Notes: generated from the sequence alone by a model not told the origin. DNA of 64,000 nucleotides from Eublepharis macularius (GCF_028583425.1 NC_072793.1:173267681-173331680); one strand, 5' to 3'. Shown: positions 29,396 to 46,110, numbered from the stretch's first letter. Program-made: numbers and translations.

Positions 29396-29985
29396 TATGA
29401 AAAAGCATAACCACTGCAGACTTGGACAACCTGAAAAATCAGCAGTGGCTGAACATAGCCTAACTCAAACAGGGCACAGTATCTTATTCCAGGACACCAA
29501 AATACTGGACAACACTTCCAACTACTTTGTCAGACTGCACAGGGAAGCCATTGAAATTCACAAGCATGAGCAAAACTTCAACAGGAAAGAAGAAACCTTA
29601 AGAATGAACAGAGCATGGTTTCCAGTTCTGAAAAACACCAGGCTAACAAAACATTCTATCCCCGACAATAGCCCTGCAGAGAAGATTAGCACATCAAGTA
29701 CCAATCCATATGCAAAAGAACCTCCTCAGGATACAGTGAAGCCTCCCGCCATTAGCATTCCACACCCTGGGAAACTCTTACAGGATGACTCAGCTCAACC
29801 CCACCCCTCCTGAGTAGATACAAATGACCTACATCTTTTCCACACTGTGACACTGAGAGATCTCTGTCTTTTGGTGCTACACCTCTGAAGATGCCAGCCA
29901 CAGCTGCTGGCGAAACGTCAGGAACTACAATGCCAAGACCACGGCAATACAGCCCGGAAAACCCACAACAACCAAGGATCTTTAT
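29396..29985 (+). mobile_element. Penelope-like element, plus-strand partial partner
   Basis: An open frame at 29397-29813 matches the C-terminal part of the minus copy next door with about one residue change ('KHEQNF' against 'KHKQNF'). It shares variants that the 5655 copy lacks ('[19 protein letters not shown]' against 'WAPVLKNTRPTKHSTPDNS'). The 3' tail follows to about 29985. The two copies are joined head to head at 29395/29396, with a small scrambled joint ('gaaaaagcataacc'). Confidence 0.87.
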
Positions 29986-30109
29986 CCCTGCAAAATTCAT
30001 GGGCAACATGGATAGTACGTATGTATGTATGCATGTCATTTATAGTCCACCTTTCTCACTGAGACTCAAGGCAGAATACATAGTGTGAGATTAATTATAA
30101 ATTATATCG

Positions 30110-32950
30110 GAAGGATAGGGAGGGAAGGGTTGGTGGTGGGGTGGCTCTATATGTCAGAGAAGGTATACATTCCAGTAAGATTGAGAAGGTAACTGAATTA
30201 GATTCGCTTCTGGAAATGCTATGGGTTGAAATTACGGGCCCAAATGGAAACTTAACTGTGGGAGTTTGTTATCGCCCTCCAGATCAGAAAATAGAGGAGG
30301 ATTATAAAATGATGACAGGATTAAAGATGACTGCTAAACAAAAAAACTGTGTTGTAATGGGTGATTTTAACTACCCACACATTGACTGGGCCAATGGGTG
30401 TTCGAATCGGGGGAGAGAAAGTGAGTTTCTAGACTGTCTCAATGACTGTGCTATGGAACAGATGGTTACAGAACCTACTAGGGGAGAGGTGATCCTGGAT
30501 TTGGTCCTCAGTAATGCTGAAGACCTGGTGAGAGATGTAAATGTGATTGCACCACTTGGGAACAGTGACCATAATGTTATTGAGTACAACATATGTATAA
30601 ATAGGAAATTGCCAAATAAGACCAACACAGCCATGTTTAACTTCAAAAGGGGTAACTTTTCTGAGATGAGGGGGTACGTGAAGAAGAAACTGAAAGGGAA
30701 AGTAAAAAAGGTCAAAACACTTGGGGAATCTTGGAGACTATTTAAAACTACAATCCTGGAAGCTCAAATTAAATATATACCGCTGGTTAGGAAAGGCACA
30801 AATAGGTTTAGGAAAAGGCCAGCATGGTTAACAAGCAATGTAATAGAAGCTGTAAAAGGTAAAAAGGATTCTTTTAGGCAGTGGAAAACTAGTCGGAGTG
30901 AGGTTGATAAAAAGGAGCATAAGCTGTGGCAAAAAAAGTGCAAGTCTGTGATCAGACAGGCAAAAAGGGAATATGAGGAGCATATTGCAAAGAACATAAA
31001 GAAAAACAATAAACAATTCTTTAAATATATTAGAAGTAGGAAACCAGCTAGGGAGGCAGTGGGGCCCTTGGATGACCAAGGCGTAAAAGGATTACTAAAG
31101 GGTGATAGGGAAATGGCCGAGAAGCTGAATGCGTTCTTTGCTTCTGTCTTCACTGTGGAAGATAAGAAGTGCATGCCCACTCCGGAAGCACTGACTTTGG
31201 GAGGGGTTTTGAAAGACCTGAGTCACATTGAGGTGACGAGAGAGGAGGTTATGCGACTGCTAGATAATTTAAAAACTGATAAATCACCGGGCCCAGATGG
31301 CATACATCCAAGAGTTCTGAAAGAACTCAAGTGTGAACTTGTAGATCTCCTCACAAAAATATGTAATCTGTCATTAAACTCTGCATCTGTTCCTGAGGAC
31401 TGGAAGGTAGCTAATGTTGTCCCCATCTTTAAAAAAGGTTCCAGGGGAGATCCGGGAAATTACAGGCCAGTCAGCCTGACGTCAATACCGGGTAAGTTGG
31501 TGGAAACTATTATCAAAAATAAAATTAGTGGGCACATTGATGACCAAAAGCTGATGAGGAAAACTCAGCATGGGTTCTGTAAGGGAAGATCTTGTCTCAC
31601 CAATCTGTTAGAGTTCTTTGAGGGAGTGAACAAACAAGTGGACAAGGGAGACCCGATAGATATTGTTTATCTTGACTTCCAGAAAGCTTTTGACAAAGTT
31701 CCTCATCAAAGGCTCCTAAGTAAGCTCAGTAGCTATGGGATAAAGGGCCAAGTCCTCTTGTGGATCGAAAACTGGCTAATTAATAGGAAACAGAGAGTGA
31801 GTATAAACGGGCACTTCTCACAGTGGAGGGTGGTGAGCAGTGGGGTGCCACAGGGGTCGGTATTGGGTCCAATGCTTTTTAACTTGTTTATTAATGATTT
31901 GGAATTGGGATTAAGCAGTGAAGTGGCTAAATTTGCAGATGACACGAAATTGTTCAGGGTGGTGAAAGCCAGAGAGGATTGTGAGGCACTCCAAAGGGAT
32001 CTGTCGAGGCTAGAAGAGTGGGCATCCATGTGGCAAATGAGGTTCAATGTAGCCAAGTGCAAAGTAATGCACATTGGAACCAAAAATCCAAAATATAAAT
32101 ACAAGTTGATGGGGTCTGAACTGGCGGAGACTGACCAAGAGAGAGATCTTGGAGTCATGATAGATAACTCACTAAAAACGTCAGCACAGTGTGCGACTGC
32201 CATAAAAAAAGCTAATGCTATGCTAGGGGTTATTAGGAAAGGGATTGAAAACAAATCAGCCGGTATCATAATGCCTCTGTATAAATCGATGGTGAGGCCT
32301 CATTTGGAGTACTGTGTACAGTTCTGGTCGCCACACCTTAAAAAAGATATCATAGCACTGGAAAAAGTACAGAGAAGGGCAACTAAAATGATTAAAGGGT
32401 TGGAACACTTTCCCTATGAGGAAAGATTGAGGCGCTTGGGGCTCTTTAGCCTGGAGAAAAGACGACTGAGGGGAGACATGATAGAGGTTTACAAGATAAT
32501 GCACGGGTTAGAGAAGGTAGAGAAAGATGTGTTTTTCTCCCTTTCTCACAATACAAGAACTCGTGGGCACTCTATGAAATTATTGAGCAGTCGGGTTAGA
32601 ACAGATAGAAGAAAATACTACTTTACACAAAGGGTGATAAACACATGGAATTCGTTGCCACAGGAGGTGGTGGCAGCTACAAGCATTGCCAGCTTCAAGA
32701 GGGGACTGGACAAATATATGGAGCAGAGGTCCATCAGTGGCTATTAGCCACAGGAGATAGATGGTATTCTCTTTGTGGGGAGGTGGTGCTCTGTTGTCTT
32801 GGTGCTGGAAGGAAGGCAGTGGGAGGGCTTCTGGTGTCCTGGCCTCACTGACAGTCCTTTAGATGGCACTGGATTTCTAGCCACTGTGTGTGACAGAATG
32901 TTGGACTGGATGGGCCACTGGCCTGATCCAACATGGCTTTGCTTATTAGT
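30110..32950 (+). mobile_element. young CR1 LINE with long open ORF2
   Basis: An uninterrupted frame runs to the stop at 32745-32747, about 868 codons from 30141. Order: AP endonuclease (starting mid-domain at 'GGVALYVREG'; 'GVCYRPPDQ', 'VVMGDFNYPHIDWANG', 'GNSDHNVIEYN'), a linker rich in Lys, then RT ('KSPGPDGIHPRVLKELK', 'YLDFQKAFDKVP', 'GVPQGSVLGPMLFNLFIND', 'KFADDTKLF') and the CR1 C-terminus. The first part of the endonuclease is cut off, so it is 5'-truncated and cannot be autonomous. The full 3' UTR ends near 'atggctttgcttattag' (32949). An open frame of this length points to a recent insertion. Confidence 0.95.
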
Positions 32951-32980
32951 ACAATCAGTAGCAAGGATATTTCCATATGA

Positions 32981-33232
32981 GAGCCAGTTTGGTGTAGTGG
33001 TTAAGAGCATGGGTCTCTAATCTGGAGAACCAGGTTTGATTCCCCACTCCTCCACTTGAAGCCAGCTGGGTGACCTTGGGCTAGTCACAGGTCTCTGGAG
33101 CTCTCTCAGCCCCACCCACCTCACAGGGTGTTTTGTTGTGGGGATAATAATGGCATGCTTTGTAAACCGCTCTGAGTGGGCATTAAGTCCTGAAGGGCAG
33201 TATACAAATTCAATATTATTATTATAATTATA
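32981..33232 (+). repeat. CORE-type tRNA SINE, near full length
   Basis: Head: 'ggtgtagtggttaagagcat' (box A) and 'caggtttgattccccactcc' (box B). Core: 'acttgaagccagctgggtga' and 'ccttgggctagtcac'. Tail: 'acccacctcacagggtg', 'ctttgtaaaccgctctgagt', then an ATT-rich end. This is the best-preserved copy of the family also found at 22307, 35311, 35755 and 57752. Confidence 0.9.
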
Positions 33233-33689
33233 CCTTGTAAAGGACATTTCCATAAACAATGCCATAAGGTAAATACAAGTTTACAAAGACAGCATTAGCA
33301 AGGATCCAATACTGAGTTGAAGAAATACTGAAACAGAACATAATCAATTCTAGGACTGACATTAGACAACATGAAGCACAGATAGGACATAAGAGTACAT
33401 ATTTAAGGCAACAGATAATATGAAGTCTAAGGTCTCTGACTCATTAGTGAAGCATCTAAAAACCCCTCCTTACAATATAGCCCTCCTATCTGAGTAAAAA
33501 GCCTTTTTGAATAATTTGGTTTTGCATCGTTTGCAGAAAGCCAGGTTGTTATCATTATCCTCATCACTATTATAATAAAAACAAACAAGCAACTCAAAAA
33601 TCTGGCCAGAGTTGGAGCAGTCATTTGGCAAGTCCAAGGTTCAAGTTTCACACCAGGCATGCAAGAGCTCAGCCGACAGCAGCAAACAC

Positions 33690-33849
33690 GTCCCTCTCTC
33701 TTAGGGGTTAATAGGAGAGAGTTTAGCTTTCTAGAGAGGCATGAAGGAAACGGGAACTGTCAATGGGGGGGGGGTCACTCGCTTCCTGTCCCACCCCCTC
33801 CCGTGGGAAAAGAGCCTTTGTTTTTTTTTCACGTGCAGTAGCTGGGATC
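33690..33849 (+). promoter_or_regulatory. promoter block and non-coding exon 1 of gene B
   Basis: 'ggggttaat', 'tttctagagaggcatgaagg' and 'gtcactcgcttcctgtccc' match the blocks before C and D and the orphan copy at 58720 ('ttcctagagaggcatcaaga', 'cacagtctcttcctg'). 'tttcacgtgcag' contains a CACGTG E-box. A donor 'gggatctg|gtgagctg' ends the exon at about 33853. The SCAN exon follows at 36384. Confidence 0.6.
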
Positions 33850-33859
33850 TGGTGAGCTG

Positions 33860-35305
33860 AAAGTGCATTTGGGGTGGAAGGGGAAGATTCTGGATTTGGG
33901 GATGGGAAAGGGGGGGGGGCAATGCATGACAGCAGGGGGTGGGGAGGGGAGTGGTGGAGAAGCCCCAGATATGCTGAACGGGGTTCAGTCCAGTGGCTGA
34001 CTGTCTTCGTGCACAGACAAAGGGGATTGGGGAAGGGAAGAGGGCGAAATGACAGGAATGGAAAACAAGGGGCTTGCTTTTGAAGGACCATTGGATACAA
34101 CAGGAGCCACAAACGCCCATTGACTTGAATAAGCTTCATTGAGGCTCATTGAATTAATACAGAGGTGCTAGTAAAACTCGGAACGGATCAGGAGAAAATG
34201 AGGGAATGGATCAAGATGCTTGTGGGGAGAAATGAGTGCTCTAAGTTGGGCATGGCCAGCCCTTGGGACTGACTTTCCAGACTCAAAGAGGACTCATTCT
34301 GCTTCCAGGGCCGTCACCCCAGACTTAACACATGCATTCTCCACGCCCCCCGTTTAATCCACTCCTACTCTTCTTACGATCTACTCCTTGTTTTATTTGC
34401 ACCCCTGCCGAACTTCAATGGAACTGGCTTTCCTGACGCCCATTGTTTTAAGTTGTCATTCTTGCCACCCGTTTTAGGACATCCCAGCAAAGCTGAAACG
34501 CGGTGGAGACAAAAACAGGAATCGATCAAGTGCATGAGACAAATCTTTGATCAAAAACAAAAAGAAGTCTTGCGTTACTTTAATTTAGTTATTTCGTTTG
34601 TAGCCCTTCTCCTTGAGACGGAAGGCGAGCTTGTTTTTATTTTATATTTTATTTCTCTTATTAATAGCTTGCCTTTCTCACGAAGACTCCAGGCGGATTT
34701 CAGAGCACAGAAAGAGTGGGTGGGGGGGGCATAACCATACAGTATAGGGCAAACAATGCTGTAGGACCAGAAATACAAAATCAAATCAATCCATCGTTTA
34801 TTGCGGTTACAGATCAGAAAAATAAAACCTACAATTTCAAAAATATTTACACAAAAAACCCATAACACAGAAATTATAAAAATAACAAGTATCCCATCAG
34901 CAGCGAACTACGGTAGACTCTAGCATACAATCCAGCCAAAACTAAATAATAACAACATGAACAGCAATCTGCCCAGTCTGGAATAAATTGTGAGAGATGC
35001 AGAATGTGGGATTATGAAGGTACAAGGCAACGCAGTACCTACTTATCACTCATATATGAAGGTGACTTTCTAGACTGTTCTATCCCGCTATACTTCTGAT
35101 TTCATTGAACACATGGGGGCTTTGCCCAGGCTCAGGCTGTCCTAAAAGTTGTCTGGAAAATTAGAAAGCAATGCAATAAAGACAATTGTAATGCATATCA
35201 GAAACAGTGCAATATAACAAAATTAGAGAACAGTGAAATGAAAACAGTATAATACATCTAATAAACAATACAAAGGGGAGATTGTCTAAATTTTCAAACA
35301 AAACT
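33860..35305. other. intron 1 of gene B, no gene
   Basis: A partial reversed SINE-like stretch lies at about 34620-34720 ('ttgcctttctcacgaagact', 'ccaggcggatttcagagc'). The rest is AT-rich and unassigned. Confidence 0.4.
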
Positions 35306-35310
35306 AATCA

Positions 35311-35560
35311 TAATAATAACATTCAATTTATATACTGCCCTTCAGGACAACTTAACGCCCACTCAGAGCAGTTTACAAAGTGTGTTATTATTATCCTGTG
35401 AGGTGGGCAAGGCTGAGAGAGTTCTGAGAGAGCTGTGACTGACCCAAGGTCACCCAGCCGCCTTCAAGGGGAGGGACTGGAGAATCAAACCCGGTTCTCC
35501 AGATTACAGTCCTGCTGCTCTTAACCACTACACTCTTAACTACTACCCCCTTTTTGTTTA
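35311..35560 (-). repeat. CORE-type tRNA SINE, minus strand
   Basis: 'tactgcccttcaggacaact', 'taacgcccactcagagcagt', 'gaggtgggcaaggctgagag', 'gacccaaggtcacccagccg' and a reversed tRNA head ending 'ttaaccactacactc' identify the 32981 family in reverse. Confidence 0.85.
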
Positions 35561-35754
35561 AAAACAGAATCCTCATTTTTATAAAGGAAATGTTTAATTC
35601 CAATTTACTGTATATTTTCATTTCACTTCCACCCTATTCCCTTTATAAAAATGCCCTCCCAAATGACATAAATAAATAAATAAAACAGGTCTCTGGGCAA
35701 CTCTAAGAGCTATCCATTCAATATCTATTGGCATCTATATGCTGGGCTGACTAA

Positions 35755-35950
35755 GATTGTCTCCAGAACCTGATAGATTTCTGTTTAAGTGGTTGGGAAG
35801 CAAGCCAACACTCCGCTGGTTCAAATCCCACCGCTGCCATGAGCTCGGCAGGTGGCCTTGGGTAAGCCACTCTTCCCAGCCCCAGCTGTATTGTGGGGAT
35901 AATAATGACACTGACTTTGTTCACTGCTGCTTAGTTTGCAGCAGCTTTTA
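35755..35950 (+). repeat. SINE fragment, plus strand
   Basis: 'gctggttcaaatcccaccgc' (box B-like), 'gcaggtggccttgggtaagc' and 'tgtggggataataatgacac' follow the order of the tRNA SINE core. The copy is diverged and partial. Confidence 0.6.
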
Positions 35951-36109
35951 CTGCTGCAAACTAACACGGCAAACTGACTCCACACCAAAAGGAGATGTTT
36001 ACATTTACTAGCAAAGGAATGTTTGGGTTGCCTCCCCACTAATTGCATCTTGTCCCCTTCTGATATATGTCCCCTTCTCTCCCCTCTCCCTCCTCCTCTT
36101 CTGTATTTG

Positions 36110-36250
36110 ACCAGTTTGTATCATGCATCTGACGAAGAGAACTTGATTCTCGAAAGCTTATGCTACAATAAAATTGGTTAGTCTTAAAGGTGCTACTGGA
36201 CTCTTTTTGATTTTGCTACTACAGACTAACAGGGCTAACTCCTCTGGATC
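36110..36250 (+). repeat. Penelope-type tail with hammerhead-like core
   Basis: CTGACGA (36129-36135), a 5-bp stem GAGAA/TTCTC (36137-36141 with 36147-36151), GAAA (36152-36155), GC-TTAT-GC (36156-36163) and TA follow the order of a hammerhead ribozyme core. After it come 'ggttagtcttaaaggtgcta' and 'ctactacagactaacagggc'. Related copies are at 41895, 45250 and 57570. Stem I is not convincing in this copy. The link to Penelope is from known family features. Confidence 0.6.
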
Positions 36251-36499
36251 TTTGCTCTGAGTGAGGTACTGAAGAGCGGTATATAAGCTTAGTTGTTTAT
36301 CATCATCATCATCATCATCATCCAGTGCCTGCTGAGCTCAAGTCATAATAATTTGCGCATAACATAATGTGTTGACTTTGCAGAACTTGGGAACCCCCGG
36401 TCTCTTTGGGGCAGTTCTGGTTTCGAGAAAGGAATTGACCAGCAGAGCAAAGGGGACGTTTTGGCTTCATCTGAAACTGTGCTGGGGCACTGATCACAG

Positions 36500-41741
<5,242 letters not shown>

Positions 41742-41894
41742 TTCAGGCCAGATTTATACAGCTATTGAATGGGTTCTGGTTGAGACACATTCAGTTCTCA
41801 GATGAAAGCATTAGGATACAGTTGGTTATAAAATGGGGGCGAGGTCTCCTCCCTCTTTAACACACGTTATGGAGAGGATTCCTTTGTGAGGGGT

Positions 41895-42040
41895 CATAGA
41901 TCCAGAGGAGTTAGCCGTGTTGGTCTGTAGTAGCAAAATTGTGACGAGTCCAGTAGTGCCTTTAAGATGAACCAACTTATTGTAGCATAAGCTGCAAGTC
42001 GGTTTGTCTTAAAGGCGCTACTGGACTCCTTATTACTTTG
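41895..42040 (-). repeat. Penelope-type tail pieces, minus strand
   Basis: 'gaggagttagccgtgttggt', 'gtccagtagtgcctttaaga' and 'ttattgtagcataagctgca' are reversed parts of the 36110 family. A second partial piece ('gtcttaaaggcgctactgga') follows directly in plus orientation, giving another inverted joint. Confidence 0.55.
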
Positions 42041-42529
42041 TGAGGGGTGAAATCTTATCCACATCTTCATAATGTTACTTGAAGTGGGGGGGGGGGAATC
42101 TTGCAGTTCTGGGAGTCATAATCTCTTTGGCCAAATTCGTCTCTCCTATTGTATTTTCCCCACCTCCTATGTGCTCTTGGCTGCCCTTATGTTAATTTAA
42201 TGGCCTCAAGTTTAATTGACTTTACAGGGGCATTAGGTGACTTCATGAAGGATTGCCATTATGGTTAAAAGCTTTCAAGGGACTGAAGTGGAACCTCCTT
42301 GTTTAGAGGCACTTAACCTTCTGCGAGGGGAGCAAATGTGGGCTTATAGGCATTCTGGGGGGATAGGGCTGTCCACTGTGTGAGACGGGATGCTGGGCTG
42401 GATGAACACTGGTCTGATCCTGCTCAGCTGCTTTTATGTGCTAGAAATCTGTATCTGAAACAGGTAGATAGTGAAGTTAGTCTGTAGCAGCAAAATAAAA
42501 CAGGAGCCCAGTGGCATTTGGGAGCCTAA

Positions 42530-42735
42530 CTTAAATTTGTGTGTGCGTGCGCGCACACATGCATGCACGTGTGCCGTCAAGTCGTGCAAGGGGTTTTCAT
42601 GGCAAATGAGGAGCAAAAGTGGTTTGCCCTTGCCTTCCTCTGCAGAGTCTTCCTTGGTGGTCTCCCATCCAAGTACCGACCCTGCTTAGGTTCTGAGATC
42701 TGATGAGAGCGGGCTACGCCACGTTGTTCTACCAT
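42530..42735 (-). repeat. 5S-Sauria-type SINE, minus strand
   Basis: On the plus strand the right part 'tctcccatccaagtaccgac', 'cctgcttaggttctgagatc', 'tgatgagagcgggct' is the reverse complement of the internal control region of 5S rRNA. The left part 'gtgtgtgcgtgcgcgcacac', 'gtgccgtcaagtcg' is the reversed BovB/RTE-like tail. A 5S head with a BovB tail is the 5S-Sauria SINE layout, moved by BovB enzymes. It is not a 5S rRNA gene. Confidence 0.85.
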
Positions 42736-43689
42736 CCAACCAAAATCTATGCGAGCACATGCTGGAATAAATGTTGGTTTCTAAAGTGCCACTCGACTCC
42801 TATAGATCGGATCCACTTTCTCCTTGTTATAAGAAGTCTCCACTTATGCTAAAGCATTGACGTTTTCGTTTTGTGTCTTAGTGCTTACCTTTCAATTTGC
42901 TTTCAAGTTTGTGTAAATTATTTTTGTCTTTCCTTTCCTAGGATTAAGCCCCATTGAATAGAATAGAGTAGGGTTCTGAATACCCCCGTTTAAGATTGCT
43001 CTCTTTGTTGTTAAATTGTACTATCAGGAAACACAATACGATCCAGCATGCCTTGAAATCAGTAAACAAAGCATATGATCTTGCATGATTTCAAATAAAA
43101 GCGACTGTGTATGAATTTATTTTCAGTTGCTGCCACATATACATATTTAAGAGATCAGCTGTTATTTCATTTTTTTTTTGCTGACTCTGTCCTCAGTTCC
43201 AGTGAGCTGCTCCCTGACCCCTCTCTCTGTTCCTTCCAGAAGCTTCACTGTTTCACCCTTTCCTTCCATGGGTGATCATTTCCTTGCCTCTGTTACTCAC
43301 CTGTATTCTTACTCTGATTCCCCATTTGTTAGGAAATTATTCATTGGTTTATTTAGCAAATTTATATGCAACCTCTGTGTCTTGGGCAAAAGCCAGATAG
43401 TGTCCATCCCAGAAGCAGAAGTCTGTGGCTCAGCAGCAGATCATCTGCTTTGCGTGGCACGACTAGACCTCCGTAACTTCCAGATCCACCCATGTTTCCT
43501 TTGGGAAGTCCAGCTGTACTGTAGCTGCTGTGCTTCAAGGGAGAATTCCACAGTGCCCTCCTGGATTGCTTGCAATACACGCTGGGTGAGTGACATGAAT
43601 TCCAGTAGAGCCCTAGTTGATCTAGGAGAGTTGGCAATCCTACTAAACCTCCAACAAAGTTGGGCAAGACAAATTCCGGCTTCATTAAT

Positions 43690-44210
43690 TTGCGAGTCTC
43701 ACTTTAGGGAAGCAGCTAGGCAGGGCGTTATCTGAAATGAAATCTAATCTCCCTGCAAGGTCTGAACTGTTCTGTCCCACTCTGGCGTTAAAATCACCAG
43801 ACATTATAATATCTAAGGCTGGGGATTTCTGTTCTAGGCCCTCTAAAAACTCTAATAGCCCATCCCAATAGAAGGTCAGGGTTTCTTTTGCAGCACAAGG
43901 CGGCACATAAACATTAATTATTATTAAGGACTTTCCTGAACTTTTCAAGAGACAGGCTTGTGCCAAGTGACCACAATTCTGTAGGGGAAGCACCTCAAAA
44001 TTGGAGTTACGGGGCCATAACAGTGAAAGATCAGCTTGGTATCTACCAAAATGCTTAGATTTAAAAGCTAACGAGGAGAGTGACCTAAAACCCTCTAGGA
44101 AAATTTCATAGCGTTATCAGGTTTCCTGGAGTAAAATGACATCAAACTTTCTAAAGAAGCTGCTAAAGTTCAGGTCACAGGACTTGTTCTTCCAGCTTGT
44201 TCTTCCTACT
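43690..44210 (-). mobile_element. LINE endonuclease fragment, minus strand
   Basis: On the minus strand 'FDVILLQET', 'LIIINVYVPPCAAKETLTF' and 'LDIIMSGDFNARVGQNSSD' appear in the order of an AP-type endonuclease of a non-LTR retrotransposon. The frame has breaks upstream of 43993. It differs clearly from CR1, L1 and BovB in this window. I cannot name the clade. Confidence 0.65.
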
Positions 44211-44214
44211 ACAG

Positions 44215-45245
44215 AGTAGAGATGTCATAAATTTCATGGTAAGCACTTTCAATAGCAGAATATCCTTCGTTTGACAGCTGTCATCCTCTGTAAGCCAAGT
44301 TTCAGGTGGGTAGTCTGTAGCAGAAGAGCAAGATTTGGGTCTAGTAGCACCTCAGAGACCGATTATATTTCCAGAGAGCGAAATATCCAATTTGTTTGCC
44401 TACCACCTAACTCAGATGACTCTCAAACAACTTTCCCACCGCACAGTAGCTGTGGGGGTGGATTTTCATCTCCTTGCCTTGCCGAGGTTTTTTCATCTGC
44501 TCAACAAGTGAGATTGATTCTCCCGGGGCCATGGATACTCCAGTCATGTCATTCAGTGAGGTGAGGGGGGAACTACGGCTCCCATATGACTATGTGAAAA
44601 TGCAAATCTGGGAAATAATGTTGATGTTAGAGGGACTTAAACAACAAATGGTAAGATTTCCTACAAGCAGAGTTTTTACATATAATCGCTGTTTGTGTAT
44701 ATTGAAAGGTGTGTATCTGCGTACATTGACTGGTATATTTCTCCCTTCTTGCCCACCTTCCTAGGTTACAAACCTCTGAGAGGCTGTGGGATCCATACGT
44801 GAGAGGGGTCTTGACCCACTTTTAGGGAAACCCTACCCCCTTTTACCTCCGGTATATTTCTGCCACCAGTCAAACTCTGTGAACACTCCTTTCTCCCTTT
44901 CAGTGTTCTGACTTATCAAAGGTGGGTGGGTCAGTGTGTGTATGCCGGTGGACGATTACTATTCCACCCCTTTGTGCTTGCTAGCCCTCTAACCTGATCA
45001 GGGGTTTGATCGCTGCATGGATGAAGGCCTGTGGGTGTGCATTTTTGCCACAGCCTGAGATCTCTTTTTAACTAGAAAACATTCTTATCATCTAAGGACT
45101 CAGAAAGGCAAGGCAGGGCTTACAGGCATTAGAGAAACTAAGAAAAGAACCGAAAGCAACCTTAACTGGGATTTCTCTGCTCAGTAACTGTACCTTGGCA
45201 TTTGTCTCTGTGAAATCCATGCCAGCCAGATACATATTTTTTGGG
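44215..45245. other. no gene; one tail fragment
   Basis: A reversed tail piece lies at about 44308-44375 ('gtctgtagcagaagagcaag', 'ggtctagtagcacctcagag'). The rest is unassigned non-coding DNA between genes B and C. Confidence 0.4.
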
Positions 45246-45249
45246 CCTG

Positions 45250-45345
45250 TAAATCAAATGCATCTGACGAAGAGATCTGAGGCTCTCAAAAGCTTATGCT
45301 ACAATAAAGCTGGTTAGTCTTAAAGGTGCTACTGGACTCTGTTAT
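45250..45345 (+). repeat. Penelope-type tail with hammerhead-like core
   Basis: 'atgcatctgacgaagagatc', 'tgaggctctcaaaagcttat', 'gctacaataaagctggttag' repeats the 36110 layout. The GAAA here reads AAAA, so the core has decayed. Confidence 0.6.
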
Positions 45346-46110
45346 AAAGGGGCTGTTACAGTTAGGAAAGGGGTAAAGTGGCTTTCCTTGCTGGGAACAA
45401 CCTCAGACTAAGGTTTCCCTGGAAAGCCCCCTGGTAGTCGCTTGCGCTCCTCAAGGATCTCCTGAGAACCGTTAGTCTGATCCTCTAGAAGCCGCTCTTC
45501 CAGCTCAGCCCTAGCAAAGTAACACAGTAACAGGTTGGAAACGCTGAAAAAATATATCTTACAGCAAACTAGGTAACACCCAAACAGAGATTCAGAGAAA
45601 TATCCCAAAGAAATTCATTGTACCAAAGAAGCCAAAAATGCCTTTATAGAAAGAAGGTTTATTTTAGAAAAAAAGGGGGAAAGGATGGGTGGATGCAAAG
45701 CGGGTAGGAAGGAGGGCAAAGGGACAGGGTAAAAACCGGAGGGCAAAATTCAAAAGAGAGGGGAAAGCACACTAGCACACAGTCTGTCAAATGAAACCAC
45801 AAGGTTGAGCTAACTCAACTAAGTATACTTTACCTAAGTTGTACCAGGTTCCTCAGAGCATGTACAGAGTTCCTTGCACTACCAAGATAGTGGAGGAGTC
45901 CTTAACCCCTGGCCCACTGATCTTGGGGGCTCCAGATATAAAGTTAGGGGAACGAGGCAGGGATAGAAAAGGGGGCAGAAGCTTCTCTTCCTTTGTCCCC
46001 AGTTTGCAGTTACTCCCGAGTAGTGACACTGGAGTGAGGCTTGCTTACAGAGTGATTAACACTCTTGCAGTCGAAGCCAGGAGCAGGTCCCTGTTTGGTA
46101 TCTGGAGGGA
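45346..46110. other. upstream of gene C, nothing recognised
   Basis: The sequence is A-rich around 45655-45700 and carries no coding domain. It may be a reversed retroelement remnant, but I cannot support a class. Confidence 0.35.

Larger units (their letters stand above)
41742..43580 (+). repeat. 3' flank of gene B, duplicated at 56979-58150
   Basis: Several blocks recur in the same order after the broken finger exon: the trailer after the stop ('ttatacagctattgaatggg' against 'ttgtatagctgttgaattgc'), 'ggtagatagtgaagttagtc', 'aatccagcatgccttgaaat' with 'aaacaaagcatatgatcttg', and 'gttccttccagaagcttcac' with 'tgtttcacc'. This is a segmental duplication with divergence. AATAAA at about 43095 may serve gene B. 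Confidence 0.75.

Noticed and set aside
33874-34139. Frames on both strands downstream of gene B's exon 1
   Set aside because: They are composed of low-complexity G-rich DNA (or its complement), with no domain or splice support.
42660-42720. 5S rRNA gene
   Set aside because: Only the internal part matches, it is diverged, and it is joined to a BovB-like tail, so it is a SINE head.
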